DNA of 13,923 nt from NCBI GenBank assembly GCA_030605745.1, contig JAUWHT010000209.1, positions 1 through 13,923 of the forward strand, in the 5' to 3' direction. Within the stretch, counting starts at the first letter, position 1. Each line of letters opens with the position of its first letter. Below are positions 6,566 through 13,396 of the stretch, piece by piece. Under the pieces are notes generated by a model. That model had not been told where the DNA came from. It made no database searches and worked only from the letters and a program-made list of their open reading frames with translations. The stretch comes from Pirellulales bacterium (lineage in GTDB: Bacteria > Planctomycetota > Planctomycetia > Pirellulales > Thermoguttaceae). Both the position numbers and the translations under genes were made by a program.

Positions 6566-8759
6566 ATTCACTTATCGCTTCGTAAACCAATTCTCCCAGA
6601 TCAATCACCCGCAGGCGGTCTTCGGCGCCGACCGTTTTGACTGCGTCCTGGAACATGGCCAGGTCCTTCGGACAGGCGACGACAAACGACTCGACTTCCG
6701 GCAGTGCCAATGCCTCGCGGATACGGACCTCCGCCGGTCGCTCTTCGATACCGGGTACGTCTTTCATCCAGATTCGCCCCCCGCCGGCGCCGCAGCAGAA
6801 ACTGTTCTCGCGGTTGCGCGGCATCTCGACCAGCGTCACCCCCAAGGCCGCCAATACCCTGCGTGGGGCTTCGTACACTCCGTTGTACCTGCCCAGGTAG
6901 CAGGGGTCGTGATAGGTCACCATATGGTCGAGTTTCTTCTCGAACCGGAGCTTTCCTTCACGGATCAACCGGTCGAACAGTTCCGTGTAATGGATCACCT
7001 CTCGCCCGGCCAGAGGCGAATCCGCCCCGTCGGCGGCGTATTCATTTTTGAGCGTGTTATACGTATGCGGGTCGGTGGTAAGCAGTTGCTGGAAGCCGGC
7101 TTTTTCCAGCACCTTGCAATTCTTCTCCTGTAGCAACTCGAAGAGTCCCTCTTCGCCGACCCGCCGGACGTCGTTGCCGGCGTTCTGCTCCTTCTCGTAG
7201 AGGATTCCCACGTCCAGGTCGAGGTGCTGCAATATCTTGGCGACTGCCCGGGTCGGTTCCTGGGCCCGCTGGTCGTATGAGGCGTAGTCGCCGACGAACC
7301 AGAGGTACTGCACTTGCTCCTTGTTGGCATTTTTGACGGCCGGTTCGAGGGTCTTTGCCCACTGTGCCCGCTTTCGGGCAGACTGCCCGAACGAGTTGCC
7401 GTACCGCTGGAGGTTCATCAGGGCGTCCTGAAGCCCCTCGTCCACTTGACCCTGGTCGACCAGGTGCCTTCGCATGTCGATGAGCAACCTGGGATGCTCG
7501 ATGAACACTGGGCAGATATCCTCGCAGGCCCGACAGGTGCAGCAGGCCCAAAGCGCGTCCGCCGCGATCACCTGGCCGTGGACGTTCTGCGCTCCGGCCG
7601 CGGTGCGGATCAGCAAGCCGTCCAACCGCTGGACGACGTCTCTGGGCGAAAGCGTGAACCCGGTGGCGTGGGCGGGACAAACCTCCTGGCACTTCCCGCA
7701 CCAGGTGCAAGAGTCCACCTGCAGAAGTTGCCGCCAGGTGAAGTCGCTGATCTTGGCCACACCCGATTCGGCCGTCACGATCAACCTGCCTGCCGGGACA
7801 GGCTCGCGGAAAAACATGTTAAGCGGCGACGAAATCAGGTGAAACGCCTTGGTAAACGGGATGCAAATAATGAACCCAAAGGCCAACAGGGCGTGAACCC
7901 ACCAATTGACCTGATGAAGCGACTGGACTGTTTCCAGCGAAAGCGGGGCAAACAGCTTGGCCAGGCCGTAACCCACCGGCGCCCAGGCAGCGGCAGGAAA
8001 GACCTGTGCTTCTTCCGCAATGCGGCTCATCTCCGCAGCGCGGCGCTTATCACCCAGCAGGTGGAACCGCTGCTCCACGTCCAACTCTTCCATGACGCGG
8101 AGCTTCTGCCGCTCGCCCAGTTTTCCCGCCACGGCCAGCTTCTGCTCGATCTGGAACCCCTCGGCAATCCGCAGCCCCTCGGCAACAAACCCGGTTACCG
8201 CAATCAAAAAAAGGACCAGCAGGAACGGGAACCCGTCCCACTTGCTGATGCGGGCTACAGAGGCCGTCAGCCGCTCGGGTCGGACCAGGTATCGTCGATA
8301 GGCCGCCATGGCCAGTCCCACAATCAGCACCACGCCGAAAATATCGAGCCCCAGTTCAAACAGACGATAAACGTTGCCCTGCAAGATCTGAAAGTCGAAC
8401 GGCAGATTGGTGAAGTCCTGATCGACGGTAGCCAGGGCTGTGCCGATAAACAGCACCACCATTCCCCAGAAGATCGCCAGATGCATCACGACGGCGAACG
8501 GGTCGGAGGAGAGCCGCCACTGAAACAGGGCGTTTTTCACCAGGTCCTTCAACCGCCCGAAGCCCAGCAGGTCCTTAAGCCGCTTGACCGTCGAGCCGAG
8601 TATGGAACCCGATCCGGCTTCCGGTTGTCCTACGCGCCACTTTCGCACTCGCCAATACAGCCCGCCCAGAAACGCGATCACCGTCAGCGCACTAAGCACG
8701 TACAGGGCAAGCTCCGCCCAGTGCGGGACGTTCCAGAACAGCGGGCGGGCGAACTCCAC
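6561..8759 (-). CDS. Membrane-bound HdrDE-like Fe-S oxidoreductase, probable ETF:menaquinone oxidoreductase
   Basis: The 732-residue protein fuses a NarI/HdrE-like membrane domain to an HdrD-like Fe-S domain. Hydrophobic segments lie near residues 15-35, 90-112, 134-153, 177-195 and 285-303. His93, His282, His289 and His307 in or near helices are candidate heme b ligands. Two [4Fe-4S] motifs follow (C351-C354-C357-C361 and C406/C409-C412-C416), then one CCG domain with C620, C655-C656 and C696. The usual last Cys of CxxC is Asp699, and the first CCG domain has no cysteine cluster. Proteins of this build next to etfAB are known to pass electrons from ETF to menaquinone. Translation begins at a GTG that overlaps the etfA stop by one base (TAGTG), implying coupling. 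The exact electron acceptor is inferred. Confidence 0.88.
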   Translation of the reverse strand: MEFARPLFWNVPHWAELALYVLSALTVIAFLGGLYWRVRKWRVGQPEAGSGSILGSTVKRLKDLLGFGRLKDLVKNALFQWRLSSDPFAVVMHLAIFWGMVVLFIGTALATVDQDFTNLPFDFQILQGNVYRLFELGLDIFGVVLIVGLAMAAYRRYLVRPERLTASVARISKWDGFPFLLVLFLIAVTGFVAEGLRIAEGFQIEQKLAVAGKLGERQKLRVMEELDVEQRFHLLGDKRRAAEMSRIAEEAQVFPAAAWAPVGYGLAKLFAPLSLETVQSLHQVNWWVHALLAFGFIICIPFTKAFHLISSPLNMFFREPVPAGRLIVTAESGVAKISDFTWRQLLQVDSCTWCGKCQEVCPAHATGFTLSPRDVVQRLDGLLIRTAAGAQNVHGQVIAADALWACCTCRACEDICPVFIEHPRLLIDMRRHLVDQGQVDEGLQDALMNLQRYGNSFGQSARKRAQWAKTLEPAVKNANKEQVQYLWFVGDYASYDQRAQEPTRAVAKILQHLDLDVGILYEKEQNAGNDVRRVGEEGLFELLQEKNCKVLEKAGFQQLLTTDPHTYNTLKNEYAADGADSPLAGREVIHYTELFDRLIREGKLRFEKKLDHMVTYHDPCYLGRYNGVYEAPRRVLAALGVTLVEMPRNRENSFCCGAGGGRIWMKDVPGIEERPAEVRIREALALPEVESFVVACPKDLAMFQDAVKTVGAEDRLRVIDLGELVYEAISES

Positions 8760-9739
8760 TAGGCTTCCCCCTTCCTGGCATTGATCGCCTCGGTAAGCGG
8801 CTCAACCAGGTCCATCAGGTCCATCTCGACTCCGTAGTGGGCCACCTCGAAGATGGGCGCCGCCGGGTCGGTGTTCACTGCGATGATCAAGTCGGAACTG
8901 CTCATGCCCTCCTGATGTTCCGGGGCACCGCTGACGCCCAGGGCCAGGTAGAACTTCGGCTTGACGATCATGCCCGACTTGCCCACCTGGCGAGTAGTGG
9001 GCAGCCAGTCCTGGTCGACGATCGGCCGTGAGGCGGCCAGTTCGCCGCCCAGCGCGTGGGCTAACTCCTCGGCCGCTTCCATGTTGCCTTCCTGCTGGAT
9101 GCCGCGACCGACGGCCACCAGCACGTCCTGCTGGGTGATGTCCACGTCGCCCGCCTCCGGCAAGATCAGTTCCTCGAATGTGACCGCGCCGGGCTTTAGC
9201 GCGACGGGACTGGGCAGCGTCTCCACTTGGGCCGCGCCGGTTTCTTCGGTCGGGCGGAAACTGCCCGGCAAGACTAGCAAGATCGCCGGGCTGCCCTTTA
9301 CCTCAACATCGGCCAGAATCTTCCCACCGCAGATGGCCGAAGTCACCTTCAAGGTGTCGCCTTCGACCACAATCTGCTGGCAGCCGCTGAGCACAGGTGC
9401 GTCCAGCCGGGCACCCAGTGCAGGAGCCACGTCCAGACCGATCGTTGTGCTGCCAATAAGCACCGCCCGCGGACCCTCCGAGGAAACCACGCTCTCCAGC
9501 ACTGCCAGATACGGCTCGGGCGAGAAGGCGGCAAGCTGCAGGTCGTCGATGACCAGGATGCGATCGGCCGCGGATAGCGCATCGGCATGTTTCGCCCCGT
9601 CGGGGCCCAGCAGCACGGCCACCACTTGGCCGCCGGTTCCGCCGGCAAGTTGCCGCGCGCCGGCCAGCAGTTCCAGCGAAATGTCGGCCAGGGCCTCTTG
9701 ATTGGTTTCGGCCAGTACGAGGATGTCTTGAGCGCTCAT
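8759..9739 (-). CDS. etfA: Electron transfer flavoprotein alpha subunit
   Basis: EtfA carries the FAD of the EtfAB heterodimer, which shuttles electrons from acyl-CoA dehydrogenases and similar enzymes. The 326-residue product has the usual length. The C-terminal FAD domain is clear: GRG at 211-213, SRPIVDQDWLP at 238-248, QVGKSGMIVKP at 251-261, GVSGAPEHQEGM at 268-279 and AVNTDPAAPIF at 287-297. The N-terminal Rossmann-like half is also typical. The ATG at 9739 overlaps the etfB stop by four bases (ATGA), and the TAG stop overlaps the GTG of the membrane oxidoreductase, so the three cistrons are tightly coupled. Its translation may suffer if etfB is truly interrupted. Whether it belongs to a bifurcating ETF class cannot be decided by eye. 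Confidence 0.95.
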   Translation of the reverse strand: MSAQDILVLAETNQEALADISLELLAGARQLAGGTGGQVVAVLLGPDGAKHADALSAADRILVIDDLQLAAFSPEPYLAVLESVVSSEGPRAVLIGSTTIGLDVAPALGARLDAPVLSGCQQIVVEGDTLKVTSAICGGKILADVEVKGSPAILLVLPGSFRPTEETGAAQVETLPSPVALKPGAVTFEELILPEAGDVDITQQDVLVAVGRGIQQEGNMEAAEELAHALGGELAASRPIVDQDWLPTTRQVGKSGMIVKPKFYLALGVSGAPEHQEGMSSSDLIIAVNTDPAAPIFEVAHYGVEMDLMDLVEPLTEAINARKGEA

Positions 9740-10509
9740 TTGACCACCCCTTTCTCTGCAAGGATTTCGACAATTCGCTGGGCCACTTCCTGCTCGGACC
9801 CTTCGAGCATTTCGGCACGCTCGCCCACCTCCGGGTGATACATCCGCTGGACCGTGGCGACCGGTTCTGCGGCCGCGGTGGCTACCTCTTGCTCCTGGAA
9901 CTCGGTCGACTTCATGGCCGCACGGATGCGGCTGACCGGGACGTATCGCGGCGGTTGGTCAGCGCCCAGAATCCCCAACACGGCAGGCAGCTTGACGTTC
10001 ATCCGGGCCATCACCGCCCCAGGGAATTCTTTGAACGCCTGCAGGGTCGCCGCACCGTCGCCAGACTTCACACCCCGGATCACGCCCACATAGGGTAGCT
10101 CCAGGTTCAAGGCCAGCAGCGGTGCAAGCACTCCTTCCAACTCGTCGTGGGCGTTGACACCGATCAGCACCAGGTCCGCCTGGAGCTCCTTGATAGCCTG
10201 GGCGTACATAGCGGCCGCTTGCCGCAGCGGAGGCGGCACGTCTTCGTCGTAAGGGATTTTGACGATCTGGTCGGCCCCCTTGGCGGCGGCCGTAAACAGC
10301 GTGTCGTCCACCTCGCCGAAATCCAGCGCCACCACAGTGACGGTATCTCCGCCGGCCTCTTTCAGCAGCAGCGCCTGCTACAAGGCGTGATCGTCGGTCT
10401 CGTTGACCAGGAAACTTACCTCGTCCATGTCCAACGCGGTGCCCGATTCGGCGATCTCCAAAGGTTCGATCAGGTCGGGCACCTGCCGAACTACCACAGC
10501 AATGTTCAT
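9736..10509 (-). CDS. etfB: Electron transfer flavoprotein beta subunit with in-frame TAG at codon 44
   Basis: The reading frame from the ATG at 10509 to the TGA at 9736 spans 258 codons, the usual EtfB size. It reads MNIAVVVRQVPDL at the start and VNETDDHAL just before a TAG at 10380-10378, then QALLLKEAGGD and a normal EtfB body including IGVNAHDELEGVLAPLLA. The TAG stands where the family commonly has Glu (in DEYALEEALRLKE-like sequence), so a single GAG-to-TAG change explains it. The frame is intact on both sides. The first stop-free piece begins only at a GTG at 10335, which would lack the first 58 residues. An ATG context with TCCTT (AAGGAGACATCATG) supports the upstream start. The gene could be a recent nonsense mutant, a sequencing error, or read through; EtfA and its partners look intact. 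Confidence 0.85.
10378..10380 (-). other. In-frame amber codon inside etfB
   Basis: On the minus strand the triplet is TAG, between TTG (Leu43) and CAG (Gln45). Codon phase was checked from the ATG at 10509 (43 codons before) and from the downstream frame (15 codons to the GTG at 10335). No insertion or deletion is needed to join the two parts. Confidence 0.9.
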
Positions 10510-10524
10510 GATGTCTCCTTATTC

Positions 10525-10577
10525 ATAAAGCCGCGACCGCCGGTCGCGCCCACAAAGCCGCGACCGGTGGTCGCGCT
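10525..10577. repeat. Two CGCGACC/GGTCGCG hairpin repeats upstream of etfB
   Basis: Two direct copies of the hairpin family seen at 6389-6565 lie at 10532-10548 (loop GCC) and 10559-10575 (loop GGT), each preceded by an AAAGC tail. The first begins about 15 bases upstream of the etfB start codon, so it adjoins the ribosome binding site. A copy in the opposite orientation at 10797-10813 closes the same intergenic region. Confidence 0.88.
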
Positions 10578-10624
10578 AAAGCAACTCGTAAGAATTAGCA
10601 TCCCAACGATTTACTCTTGACAAT

Positions 10625-10730
10625 GAATATCGAATATCGAACAAGGAATGTCGAAGTACGAAGTGCCGTCGCAGTTTCACCTTCTGCTTGATTTCATCCT
10701 TCGACATTCCTTGTTCGATATTCGATATTC
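10625..10730. repeat. Perfect 32-bp inverted repeat built of GAANNNC heptads
   Basis: Arms at 10625-10656 and 10699-10730 are exact reverse complements with a 42-base spacer. The left arm continues as heptads of the form GAANNNC (GAATATC, GAATATC, GAACAAG, GAATGTC, GAAGTAC, GAAGTGC) to 10666. Beyond each arm, away from the spacer, both copies are followed by a related stretch ending in CGAGTTGC, so each arm is one copy of a roughly 70-base dispersed element. A third copy lies at 13482-13551. No gene is visible in the 307-base gap 10510-10816 apart from these repeats. Confidence 0.9.
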
Positions 10731-10794
10731 GCGTTGACCCAGTATATTGTTTTCTGCGAGTTGCCTAATGTCGCTGGTAGTATAGCAGGTGTAT

Positions 10795-10820
10795 GGCGCG
10801 ACCACCGGTCGCGGCTTTAT
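10795..10820. repeat. CGCGACC/GGTCGCG hairpin at the end of the HdrC-HdrB-like gene
   Basis: Arms CGCGACC (10797-10803) and GGTCGCG (10807-10813) with loop ACC, followed by GGCTTTAT. The TAA within the tail (minus strand, 10819-10817) is the stop codon of the 400-residue HdrC-HdrB-like gene, the same relationship as at 6561-6563. Orientation is opposite to the copies at 10532-10575. Confidence 0.88.
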
Positions 10821-12019
10821 GGTTCATTTAACCCCATTGATTCGGCCAACAGTTCGATAATGTCGCGGACTTTAAGCGTGCCTTCCACGCCGACGACCTT
10901 GGCGGAATCCTCGAAGCGGGATAGCTCAAAGGGGCAAGAGACGGCCAGGACCTCGGCGCCGGTCGCGGCGGCCTGGCGAACCCGGTCGTCGGAGAGCCGC
11001 TGGCCGCCGTGCTCGGTGATGTGGCCGTCCAGCCACATTCCGCCGCCACCGCCGCCGCAACAGAGCGAATTCTCCCGGTTGCGGACCATCTCCACCAGCT
11101 TCACGCCCGGGATCGCCTCCAACAGCGTCCGGGGCGGCTCGAAACTGTCGCACCGCCGGCCCACACAGCAGTTGTCGTGGTAGGTGACCGTGGCCTCGAC
11201 CTGCTTGGTCAATAGCGGTTTAAGCTGCTCGATCCGGTCGGCCAAAAAGGTCGTGTAATGTTCCACCGGGTATTCGGCCCCGTAGCGCGGATAAAAGTGC
11301 TCCAACGCCCGGAAGGCATGTGGGTCGAGCAGAACCATCTTCTCGAACTGCTGCTGATCGAAGAGTTTCTTGTTGTTTTCCACCAGCGTCTCGAACAGCC
11401 CTTCCTCGCCGAACAGCCGATCACAGTCGCCGGCGGCCCGCTCCTTATTGCCCAAAACCCCCCAGGAAACCCCCAACGCAGTCAGAATCCGTGCAAAATG
11501 GCGGGCAACCACCTGGTTCCGCGGGTAATAGGACGGATAATCGCCGACCAGCCACAGCACCTCGACCGGCGTGGGCTCCTTCGAAAGGTCCCGCAGCGGG
11601 ACGTCCAGGTCCTTGGCCCAACCCAGTCGCTTCCGCGGCGACTCACCCAGCGAGTTACCGTACTTAAAGATGTTCTGGAAGGCGTCCTGGAGTTCCGTGG
11701 GGGGCTGGATACCCTCCAGCATGGCCTTCTCGCGCAGCGCAGGCCACAGGCCGTCGGTCAGCTCGATCCCCCGGGGACAGCGGGCCGAACACGTGTAGCA
11801 GCCTACACACATCCACAGCGAGGGGCTGGACATGACCGCATCGAGGTTCCCCGACCGTGCCTGGAGAATAAGCTGCCGCGGGGAAAACTCCATCGCGGTC
11901 CCCAGCGGGCAACTCGCGGTACACATCCCGCACTGCATACAGCCCAAGGCCGGGTCGCCATCGACCACCTGCCTGAGCAACTCCATGCCCTGGTCCGTCT
12001 TATCGGTTGCCGTTGCCAT
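10817..12019 (-). CDS. Soluble HdrC-HdrB-like Fe-S fusion protein
   Basis: The 400-residue protein has an HdrC-like N-terminal part with two [4Fe-4S] motifs (C27-C30-C33-C37 and C71-C74-C77-C81) fused to an HdrB-like part. Only the second CCG domain keeps its cysteines: C284/C285, C320-C321 in SLCCGGGG, and C362 in SCPFE, where the final Cys is Glu365. The region of the first CCG domain (about 155-235) retains the fold-like sequence LWLVGDYPSYY but no Cys cluster. There are no membrane segments. In methanogens HdrBC receives electrons from HdrA, so this is the likely soluble partner of the HdrA encoded downstream. It is a clear paralogue of the C-terminal part of the 732-residue membrane protein (shared NSxGxSxRKR, GEEGLFE). 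The ATG has a strong GGAGG site and a promoter candidate lies upstream. Confidence 0.9.
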   Translation of the reverse strand: MATATDKTDQGMELLRQVVDGDPALGCMQCGMCTASCPLGTAMEFSPRQLILQARSGNLDAVMSSPSLWMCVGCYTCSARCPRGIELTDGLWPALREKAMLEGIQPPTELQDAFQNIFKYGNSLGESPRKRLGWAKDLDVPLRDLSKEPTPVEVLWLVGDYPSYYPRNQVVARHFARILTALGVSWGVLGNKERAAGDCDRLFGEEGLFETLVENNKKLFDQQQFEKMVLLDPHAFRALEHFYPRYGAEYPVEHYTTFLADRIEQLKPLLTKQVEATVTYHDNCCVGRRCDSFEPPRTLLEAIPGVKLVEMVRNRENSLCCGGGGGGMWLDGHITEHGGQRLSDDRVRQAAATGAEVLAVSCPFELSRFEDSAKVVGVEGTLKVRDIIELLAESMGLNEP

Positions 12020-12076
12020 CGGTTTCCTCCAGCGCTGTTACCATCGAAAGGTAGCATGATGATACGTGGATCACGC

Positions 12077-12106
12077 AATCTACCCGCCCCGGTAGCGGTC
12101 TGTCAA
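12077..12106 (-). promoter_or_regulatory. Candidate sigma70-type promoter for the hdr-etf-mvh operon
   Basis: On the minus strand TTGACA (12106-12101) is followed after 18 bases by TAGATT (12082-12077). The -35 box is a perfect consensus and the -10 matches four of six. Transcription would start near 12069, leaving an untranslated leader of about 50 bases before the ATG at 12019. It is the best-placed promoter for the run of genes from the HdrC-HdrB-like fusion to hypA. Confidence 0.6.
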
Positions 12107-12120
12107 TGGGGGGCCAACGC

Positions 12121-12162
12121 CAATTTGCAATTTGCAATTGACAATTCTCAATTTGCAATCTT
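12121..12162. repeat. CAATNNN heptad repeat overlapping the end of the quinone oxidoreductase gene
   Basis: Six consecutive units of seven bases, each beginning CAAT (CAATTTG twice, CAATTGA, CAATTCT, CAATTTG, CAATCTT), run without a break. On the minus strand they encode the last residues (K-I-A-N) and the TGA stop of the oxidoreductase gene (stop at 12150-12148), so the gene end lies inside the repeat. Confidence 0.85.
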
Positions 12163-12744
12163 CCTCCCCGCCGGGAATCGCTCCTTGACCATCCGACGAA
12201 CCTCGGCCAGCCACTGCTTCCGTTGCTCGGGCGTGCTGAGGATCACCGACTCGAAGTTCCGCCGATGGAAGTCCTCCACGCCGCAAAAGTTGAAAATGCA
12301 GGCATTCCACAGGTTCTCCAGCGGATCGCCGAACAACCTCAGCTCATCTTCCCGCAGCGTGTTTGAGGTAGTAATCACCAGGGCCGTCTTGCCCCCCAGA
12401 AACCCGTTTACGCCCTCCGGGGTGAACTCGTAGACGTAACCCTGCCGCAGCACGCGGTCCTGCCATCCGCGGAGCATCGCCGGCGGCTGGCCCCACCAGT
12501 TCGGATGCACCACCACGTACCCGTCCGCGGCAAGCACCTCGTCGATGTGCCGCTTGACGACCGGATCAAGTTCAGCCCCGCCGGTGATCTCCTCGTGCCG
12601 GAGAATCGGATCGAAGTTCTCTTCGTACAGGTCGTGATAAACGACCTCATGCCCCGCAGACTGCAATTCCTCGATCACCGCCTGCACAATCGCATGACAA
12701 AAACTCCCCTTCCTCTGATGGCCGATCAGTACGTAGACGTTCAT
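12148..12744 (-). CDS. NAD(P)H:quinone oxidoreductase / flavodoxin-like fold protein
   Basis: A 198-residue protein of the NQO/MdaB/KefF type, which uses FMN or FAD to reduce quinones by two electrons with NAD(P)H. It opens with MNVYVLIGHQRKGSFCHAI, the phosphate-binding loop of the flavodoxin fold, and has VVHPNWWGQPPAMLRGWQDRVL around residues 78-99 and GGKTALVITTS around 117-127, both typical of the family. It has no signal peptide and should be cytoplasmic. The last residues and stop are drawn from the CAAT heptad repeat, so the original C terminus may differ. It lies 128 bases upstream of the HdrC-HdrB-like gene, with a promoter between them, so it may be a separate transcription unit. 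The physiological substrate is unknown. Confidence 0.87.
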   Translation of the reverse strand: MNVYVLIGHQRKGSFCHAIVQAVIEELQSAGHEVVYHDLYEENFDPILRHEEITGGAELDPVVKRHIDEVLAADGYVVVHPNWWGQPPAMLRGWQDRVLRQGYVYEFTPEGVNGFLGGKTALVITTSNTLREDELRLFGDPLENLWNACIFNFCGVEDFHRRNFESVILSTPEQRKQWLAEVRRMVKERFPAGRKIAN

Positions 12745-12766
12745 CGATATCTCCCCGGGGGCAATG

Positions 12767-12791
12767 CTGATAGCTGATAGCTGATAGCTGA
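12767..12791. repeat. CTGATAG tandem heptads
   Basis: Three perfect copies of CTGATAG (12767-12787) followed by CTGA fill half of the 48-base gap between the quinone oxidoreductase gene and the ORF6N gene. The end of the run lies one base before the ORF6N stop codon (12795-12793). Confidence 0.88.
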
Positions 12792-12792
12792 A

Positions 12793-13359
12793 TTACTTGG
12801 CCGGCTTGACGTGGAACCCGATCCGGCGCCGCTTTTTCGATTCGGTCGGCTGCATCAACCGGCGGATGGCGTCGAAAACTACCTTGAACCGGGCGTCGTA
12901 CTTTCGTTCGAGGGCCTCGAATTTGCTGGCCAAGTCGGCATTTGAGGCGATCATCTGCCGCAATCGCACGAACGCCCGCACGATCTCGATATTAACATCA
13001 ATCGCCCTGGGACTGCGAAGCACGCTGGAGAGCATGGCCACCCCCTGCTCGGTGAAGGCGTAAGGGGCAGCTCGGCGTGTGCCACCCCAACCGCGGGAAC
13101 TTGAAATCACAGTTTGTGATTTCAAGTTTGAGGTCGCAATTTGCGACCTCAAGTCGTCAGACTCCTTCTTGGTCAGTTGAAACATGAAATCAGGCGGGAA
13201 ACGGTCGATGTTGCGTTTTACGGCCTGGACCAGCGCACGAGGTTCAACATCATACAATATGGCAAGGTCTGGACTGAGCATCACTTTTTCGCCGCGGATC
13301 AGCAGGATCGACCGTTCGATCCGCTCGACGGGAATCAGGGCGGTTTTTTTCTTGGGCAT
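12793..13359 (-). CDS. ORF6N-domain DNA-binding protein
   Basis: ORF6N is a DNA-binding domain found in phage antirepressor-like proteins and in many bacterial chromosomal genes of unknown role. The 188-residue product matches the usual layout: IERSILLIRGEKVMLSPDLA (13-32), LYDVEPRALVQAVKRNIDRFP (35-55), FMFQLTKKE (58-66) and YAFTEQGVAMLSSVLRSPRA (100-119), then a helical tail ending in a basic stretch (KKRRR). Between residues 70 and 90 lies a variable insert with two similar peptides, LRSQIATSN and LKSQTVISS, each encoded by a perfect palindrome (13128-13152 and 13100-13126). No strong ribosome binding site is visible. Location beside repeats and away from the operon suggests a mobile or phage-derived origin, but it could also regulate its own locus. 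Confidence 0.9.
   Translation of the reverse strand: MPKKKTALIPVERIERSILLIRGEKVMLSPDLAILYDVEPRALVQAVKRNIDRFPPDFMFQLTKKESDDLRSQIATSNLKSQTVISSSRGWGGTRRAAPYAFTEQGVAMLSSVLRSPRAIDVNIEIVRAFVRLRQMIASNADLASKFEALERKYDARFKVVFDAIRRLMQPTESKKRRRIGFHVKPAK
13100..13126. repeat. Palindrome 1 inside the ORF6N gene
   Basis: Twelve-base arms CTTGAAATCACA and TGTGATTTCAAG are exact reverse complements around a GTT loop. In the ORF6N frame the minus strand reads L-K-S-Q-T-V-I-S-S. Confidence 0.9.
13128..13152. repeat. Palindrome 2 inside the ORF6N gene
   Basis: Twelve-base arms TTGAGGTCGCAA and TTGCGACCTCAA are exact reverse complements with a single central base. It sits one base from palindrome 1, has the same TTGANNTC...GANNTCAA plan, and encodes L-R-S-Q-I-A-T-S in frame. 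Confidence 0.9.
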
Positions 13360-13396
13360 ATCCGGAGATCAATTCCATAAGGGCGTTCAGTTCAAC

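Noticed and set aside
6365..6571. 69-codon N-terminal extension of hdrA from an ATG at 6571
   Set aside because: The extra residues only translate the hairpin repeats (HKAATGGR repeated), overlap the neighbouring gene's stop, and a good ribosome binding site precedes the ATG at 6364.
7314..8762. 482-codon plus-strand open frame opposite the membrane oxidoreductase gene
   Set aside because: It is an antisense shadow of a clear gene with recognisable motifs; its own translation has no family features. The same applies to the plus-strand frame at 4295-5398.
10378..10380. Pyrrolysine decoding of the etfB TAG
   Set aside because: EtfB has no known need for pyrrolysine, the residue is usually Glu, and nothing in the window points to pyl genes; kept only as something to exclude.
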